Source: Brachyspira sp. G79
Lineage (GTDB): Bacteria > Spirochaetota > Brachyspiria > Brachyspirales > Brachyspiraceae
DNA length: 50,453 nt
Reading direction: 5' to 3'
NCBI RefSeq assembly: GCF_002379365.1
Contig: NZ_JQIU01000008.1
Coordinates: 326,131 to 376,583 of the forward strand
The position numbers and the translations under genes are program-made. The notes beneath the pieces were generated by a model, which searched no databases, was not told the origin of the DNA, and saw nothing but the letters and a program-made list of their open reading frames with translations. Position 1 is the stretch's first letter. The number at the start of each line of letters is the position of its first letter. Positions 46,351 through 50,453 of this stretch are shown here, piece by piece.

Positions 46351-46365
46351 ATTAAGCTCCTTATA

Positions 46366-46400
46366 TAAAAAATGCTATCATATTTTTATAATGATAGCAT
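46366..46400 (-). terminator. Terminator-like palindrome between the hydrolase gene and marR
   Basis: Perfect 10-bp arms ATGCTATCAT / ATGATAGCAT (46372-46381 with 46391-46400). Read on the minus strand it is followed by six T, directly before the marR ribosome site. It could partly terminate the hydrolase message, or be an operator. Confidence 0.65.
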
Positions 46401-46435
46401 ATAATTTATTTTTTGTTAATAGCTTATATTATTAA

Positions 46436-47269
46436 TTATTGTTCAGCTCTTTTTATTAATGAGTTTAAATATTTTTCCATATCCTCTTTTGACATAATAA
46501 ATGGATTTTCTTCGCCGTTTTTTAAATTTCTTACTTTTTCTAAATTGGTATATCCGTTATCAGCAAATAAATGTGCTGTGAGAGAAACTCTTGCATTTCT
46601 TGACAGAGCTTCTTTTTTGAAATATTCTGCTGATTTTTTATATTCTGATATTAATTCTTTTTCTTTTGGAAGTCCAGTTCCTCCCCAAAGTACAGCAGTA
46701 TATTCTTTTCCTCTGAATTTTATGGGAAATATAAAAGAAGTGCATCCAGCAGTATGACCTGGTGTTTCTAATATAGTTATACTCATCTCTCCTAAAGTTA
46801 TTACATCTTTATCCTTTGAATAAATATCAACTTTGGTTTTTGGAGAACGAGGAGAATTTGCTCCAGTGTTTAAATTATACATTAACTCTTCATCTGTTTT
46901 TGTTAATACAACTTTAGCACCGTATTTTTCCCTTAAATATTTTGCTCCGCCGTAATGATCTCCATGACCATGACTTAATATTATATATTTTAAGTTTTTA
47001 GGGTCTAATCCAAAACCTTTGATACCTTCTTCTATGAGTTTGGCATCTCTGTCGTCCCACATAGAGTCTATAAGTATAAGTCCGTCAGAAGTATTTATTA
47101 CCCAAGCTACAACACTTACAGAGCCTATACAGTATACATTATCAAATACTTTTGCAGGCTTTAGAGGAGTGTTGTCATTTAGGTAATCCATTGGGGTTTT
47201 TTCGGCTGCAAATACTGAAAAAAACGATATTAAGAAAATTAAACAAGTTTTTTGTAATAAGTTTATCAA
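46436..47269 (-). CDS. Exported metallo-beta-lactamase-fold hydrolase
   Basis: A 277-residue secreted or periplasmic zinc hydrolase. A signal peptide (1-21, ending VFAAEK) is followed by the MBL fold with H100-x-H102-x-D104-H105 in LSHGHGDHYGG, the second His in ETPGHTAGC, and layout similar to subclass B3 beta-lactamases. Beta-lactam hydrolysis is possible but not shown; many relatives cleave other substrates. The start is TTG at 47269 with GGAGG six bases upstream. The promoter contains a palindrome, and a MarR gene follows. Confidence 0.82.
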   Translation of the reverse strand: MINLLQKTCLIFLISFFSVFAAEKTPMDYLNDNTPLKPAKVFDNVYCIGSVSVVAWVINTSDGLILIDSMWDDRDAKLIEEGIKGFGLDPKNLKYIILSHGHGDHYGGAKYLREKYGAKVVLTKTDEELMYNLNTGANSPRSPKTKVDIYSKDKDVITLGEMSITILETPGHTAGCTSFIFPIKFRGKEYTAVLWGGTGLPKEKELISEYKKSAEYFKKEALSRNARVSLTAHLFADNGYTNLEKVRNLKNGEENPFIMSKEDMEKYLNSLIKRAEQ

Positions 47270-47300
47270 TTTTTACCTCCTATTGATATTTTATGTCATA

Positions 47301-47329
47301 AATATAATACGTATACGTACTATTGTCAA
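47301..47329 (-). promoter_or_regulatory. Promoter with embedded palindromic operator
   Basis: Minus strand TTGACA (47329 to 47324), 17-bp spacer, TATATT (47306 to 47301). The perfect 12-bp palindrome TACGTATACGTA (47308-47319) fills the spacer, where a bound MarR dimer would block RNA polymerase. Confidence 0.7.
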
Positions 47330-47430
47330 TATGTAATTTTTATATAAAAAATAAAAAAATTCTATATTTGATTATTATAATAATATTTCATATATGTTAT
47401 AATTAAATATATCTTATTTTGGAATGAATT

Positions 47431-48579
47431 ATGTTAAGAAGGCTGATATTTATAATTTTTATTTTATCTTTAAATATTTTGTATTCTCAAGAGGAGCAAG
47501 AGCCTCCTGTTAATATACCAATAATAAAAGCTGTTGCAAACAATGATATTAATGGTTTAAAAAAGCTGATAAATGAAGGTTCTGATATTAATATAAAAGA
47601 TACTGAAGGCAATACGCCTTTAATATGGGCTTCACTTTTAGGATATGAAAAAATAGTTAAGGAGCTTTTAGCAAATGGAGCTGATATTAATATGGGTAAC
47701 AGTTTTGGAAATACTCCAATAATGGCAGCGGTTCTTGAAGGTAGCAGCAGTACTGTAAAGGAACTAATATCGAGTGGTGCTGATTTGAATCTTAAGAATA
47801 AAGATGGATGGACTGCTTTAATGTGGGCTTGTGTTAAAGGAGATTTATCAGTGTTGAGAATGCTTGTTAATGCTAAGGCAGATATAAATATAAAAGATAT
47901 TAACGGCAGTACGCCTCTTATGGTAGCTTCTGACAGCGGTTATTCTGGTATTGTTAAAGAATTAATAAAATTTGGAGTCGATGTTAATCAAAAAAATAAT
48001 TTTGGGGATACTGCTTTGATGATGGGTTCTATTATAGGCGATGTAACAATTGTAAGAGACTTAATTAAAGCTGGGGCTAATATAAATGAAAAAGGCTCTA
48101 ACGGAGGAAGTGCTTTAATATATGCAGCAAGATTTGGAAAAATAGATGCTGTTAGGGAATTAATAAAAAATAATGCCGATGTTAATATATCTGCTGATGA
48201 TGGTACTACTCCAATATTGGCGGCATGTATAGACGGATATAGTGATGTAGTAAAAGAACTTATAAAAGCTAATGCTGATATTAACAGAGCTGATAATGTT
48301 GGGTATAATCCATTAGTAGTTTCTTCAATAGAGGATCATATAGTTATTGTAGAGGCTCTTATTGATGCGGGGGCTAATATAGATTTTTCTACCAAAGAGG
48401 GATACACTCCGTTAATGGGGGCTGCTATAAAAGGAAATATTGAAATGGCTCAGGTTCTGCTTGATGCTGGGGCTGATATTAATTATAAAGCAGATAATGG
48501 AAAAACTGCTTTGATAATGGCCGAAGAAAAAGAACAGGAAGATATGGTTAATTTTTTAAAGGCTAACGGTGCTAAGTAG
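47431..48579 (+). CDS. Exported ankyrin-repeat protein
   Basis: A 382-residue protein: signal peptide (1-19, ending LYSQ) and then about ten ankyrin repeats of 33 residues that run to the C terminus, with the usual GNTPLIWASLLGYEKIVKELLANGADIN pattern spread over positions 52-79. It probably acts in the periplasm as a protein-binding scaffold. No other domain is visible. TTTTGGAA is the only ribosome site. The repeats are divergent enough that they are not recent DNA duplications. Confidence 0.88.
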   Translation: MLRRLIFIIFILSLNILYSQEEQEPPVNIPIIKAVANNDINGLKKLINEGSDINIKDTEGNTPLIWASLLGYEKIVKELLANGADINMGNSFGNTPIMAAVLEGSSSTVKELISSGADLNLKNKDGWTALMWACVKGDLSVLRMLVNAKADINIKDINGSTPLMVASDSGYSGIVKELIKFGVDVNQKNNFGDTALMMGSIIGDVTIVRDLIKAGANINEKGSNGGSALIYAARFGKIDAVRELIKNNADVNISADDGTTPILAACIDGYSDVVKELIKANADINRADNVGYNPLVVSSIEDHIVIVEALIDAGANIDFSTKEGYTPLMGAAIKGNIEMAQVLLDAGADINYKADNGKTALIMAEEKEQEDMVNFLKANGAK

Positions 48580-48599
48580 TTTCTATATTAGACTTGTTT

Positions 48600-48953
48600 C
48601 AAAACTACTTGACGAGATTGAGTATAAAATTATTTATTTTAAAATTACAGACAAAATGTTTTACATGTTGTATACACTATCATTTTAATATATAAACATG
48701 CGGTCATTCAGTGACTGTCTGTACCTGCTTCTTTGTTGCCTTAGGCAGGTGTGGTAGCATACACACCGACTGCATTTTTAGTCTAAATTTAAGTCATATT
48801 TCATATTTAATATATATTTAAAATAAAAAGTTCTAGCAATTGAGTTTTTTGTGAAACATGCCTGTTGCAAAAACTTTGACGAAGCTGCGGAAAAAAGTTG
48901 ATAATTCTATGTAAAGTGCATCAGTTGACAAAATAAAATATCTTCAGTATAGT
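48600..48953. repeat. Dispersed intergenic element, copy D (inverted, left end unclear)
   Basis: Reverse-complement relative of copy A: on the minus strand it shares the ATCAACTTTTTTCCGCA-like block and the ACTCAATTGCTAGAACTTT block. The right end carries TTGACA-N17-TATAGT (48925-48953), matching the inverted left end of copy A, and lies 64 bases before the next gene, so it is probably that gene's promoter. The other half (48600-48780) does not match the other copies. Confidence 0.55.
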
Positions 48954-49016
48954 ATTAGAATTAGCTAATAAAAATATTTAATTTGTGGTAGAATTTTGTA
49001 AGGAATATAAATTATT

Positions 49017-50435
49017 ATGAATATAGAATCATATCCAAAATGGGATAATTATTATATAGAATATGATAATAATTCTGAATTTCAATTGGATAAAACAGAG
49101 CGTCCTCCATTAATAGGAAAAAACAGATATGTTCCTAATGGGCTTTATGATGAAAAATGGGGAAATGTTTATGATGCTTATGGTAAAGCAGATTTAACTC
49201 CTTATTATATAGAGGCCCTTACAAGTGATGATAATAATGATGTTAATTTTGGAGTGTATGGACTTTATGCTGCAACTACTCATCAGGGAAGTGTTTATAA
49301 ATCTTCAAAAATGGCTGTTCCTTATTTGGCTGATTTACTTAAGTTTAATAATAATGCTTCAGAATTGGCATGCATATTTCTAGCAAGAATAGCATTAGGA
49401 GAAAATCATTTTATTAATACACCGTTTTTTTATAAGACAAAATATTACAGTACTGTTAAAAAATATAAAGATGAAATATTTGATTATTATAATAAAAGTA
49501 ATTCTTTAAATGCTATGCGTTTATTATGTTTTATATCAAAGTCTTTTCCTAAAGTTTTGAATGTTTCTTATGAAGAATGCTTGAAAATAGAAAATGGAAA
49601 TAAAACTAATGCTTATATTCGTCAGGCTTCTACTTTATTAGTACAAGGTTTTACAGCAGCACAATATAATTATAAAATTTCTAATAAAAATTATTATAAA
49701 GAATATCCAAATATTGATATGACAGATGACAGCTATAAAAAATTAGAAGTTCATAATCATATTAAAGAAGTCTATAATATTATGAAAACGAGTGAATCTC
49801 TCTTAGTTAGAGGCTCTGCTGCAATTTGTTTAGCCTATACAGGGGTGTTTAATAAAGAGATTTCTGATTTACTATTGTACATAGCTGAAAATAATTGTGC
49901 TGGTGTTGATTGGGTATGGGACGATAATTTTTCCAATATAGCAAAACATACATGGCTTTATTCCAGCGATATTGAAACATTATTAAATACTGAAGGCATT
50001 AAAACAAAAAGTGATATATTTATTGCAGGTGTTGTTAATAATGAAAAAAGTTATGATGATATATTAATTGAAACTTCTTTAAGAGTTTTTCCTTATAAAG
50101 AAAAAAGAAATGAATTAATAAATATAGAATTGAATAATATACAAAAAAGAGTATTAAAAATAATAATTGATAAAGCTCCTAATTTGCTTGGAAGTTATGA
50201 ACTATATGATATTAATATGCCTTTGAATATTGAAGCAGTAAAAAGACTTATAGATGATAATTATATAAAAAATAAGATACTATGTAAAATAATTAGTTCA
50301 AAGCCTTTATGGTATATAATAGAAAAAGCATTGATTAAAAAAGATGAAAAAACTATTACTGATACTATTATCAATAACAATATAGATGCATTAAAATTAT
50401 TATATGAAATATACGCACCTATAAAAATATTGTAA
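49017..50435 (+). CDS. HEAT-like repeat protein of unknown function
   Basis: A 472-residue soluble protein with no signal peptide. The segment ATTHQGSVYKSSKMAVPYLADLL near residue 90 resembles a motif I associate with HEAT-repeat proteins of uncertain role, some near toxin or immunity genes. Further helical pairs follow (SLLVRGSAAICLAYTGV). AAGGA lies twelve bases before the ATG, a rather long spacing. Its likely promoter comes from repeat copy D. The frame is complete and ends 18 bases before the window edge. Confidence 0.55.
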   Translation: MNIESYPKWDNYYIEYDNNSEFQLDKTERPPLIGKNRYVPNGLYDEKWGNVYDAYGKADLTPYYIEALTSDDNNDVNFGVYGLYAATTHQGSVYKSSKMAVPYLADLLKFNNNASELACIFLARIALGENHFINTPFFYKTKYYSTVKKYKDEIFDYYNKSNSLNAMRLLCFISKSFPKVLNVSYEECLKIENGNKTNAYIRQASTLLVQGFTAAQYNYKISNKNYYKEYPNIDMTDDSYKKLEVHNHIKEVYNIMKTSESLLVRGSAAICLAYTGVFNKEISDLLLYIAENNCAGVDWVWDDNFSNIAKHTWLYSSDIETLLNTEGIKTKSDIFIAGVVNNEKSYDDILIETSLRVFPYKEKRNELINIELNNIQKRVLKIIIDKAPNLLGSYELYDINMPLNIEAVKRLIDDNYIKNKILCKIISSKPLWYIIEKALIKKDEKTITDTIINNNIDALKLLYEIYAPIKIL

Positions 50436-50453
50436 TAGAGAAATAATAAAAAT

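Overview
The window is very AT-rich and fits a Brachyspira-like anaerobic spirochaete. The basis is gene content and style: a selenium-dependent glycine reductase operon, a thl/crt/hbd butyrate-type set, ankyrin-repeat proteins, poly-A and poly-T runs, and clear TTGACA/TATAAT promoters. The genus is inferred; no rRNA or tRNA gene was seen.

Layout. 0.5-6.3 kb: dipeptidase pepD, cysteine synthesis pair cysK-cysE, a KDG-type sugar kinase and a ROK glucokinase. 6.4-11.5 kb (minus strand): clpB and a large beta-propeller-like lipoprotein. 11.8-13.9 kb: a class-I glutamine amidotransferase-like hydrolase and an APC amino-acid permease. 14.0-28.6 kb: a Stickland-type reductive block: grdX, trxB, a short UGA-containing leader, grdE, selenoprotein genes grdA and grdB, grdC, grdD and an AGCS glycine/alanine importer; then a second grdE/grdB-type pair (probably betaine-specific) and a BCCT betaine-type transporter. 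28.6-30.4 kb (minus): an ankyrin gene with a frameshift, msrB and a GNAT acetyltransferase. 30.7-32.4 kb: rpsB-tsf. 32.8-36.0 kb (minus): an interrupted paralogue of the large lipoprotein and a lone trpB. 36.2-39.3 kb: a TPR/DUF2971-like gene split at an A9 tract, a repeat-rich lipoprotein and a flavodoxin. 39.8-41.6 kb (minus): mutL. 42.0-45.3 kb: thl, crt and hbd. 45.5-47.3 kb: a group III truncated globin, a MarR regulator with an apparent AUU start and a secreted metallo-beta-lactamase-fold protein. 47.4-50.4 kb: an exported ankyrin protein and a HEAT-like protein.

How the genes work together. AGCS and BCCT transporters bring in glycine and betaine. GrdE/GrdB (glycine) or the second pair (betaine) activates the substrate. 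Both use selenoprotein GrdA, reduced through thioredoxin by TrxB, and the shared GrdC/GrdD acetyl transferase, giving acetyl phosphate. Thl, Crt and Hbd carry acetyl-CoA toward butyryl-CoA as an electron sink.

The most interesting signal lies between trxB and grdE. A promoter is followed by a 56-codon ORF with an in-frame UGA at codon 8 and a hairpin whose apical part and 18-nt spacing match the grdB SECIS elements. The ORF ends inside the loop of an intrinsic terminator just before grdE. This looks like transcription attenuation that senses selenocysteine decoding. Also notable: a (GCATC)n tract of about 25 units in the leader of the second grd pair; dispersed intergenic elements ending in outward-facing promoters, two of which abut the stop codons of the two paralogous lipoprotein genes; a hairpin array between thl and crt; and a palindrome inside the promoter of the metallo-hydrolase/marR pair.
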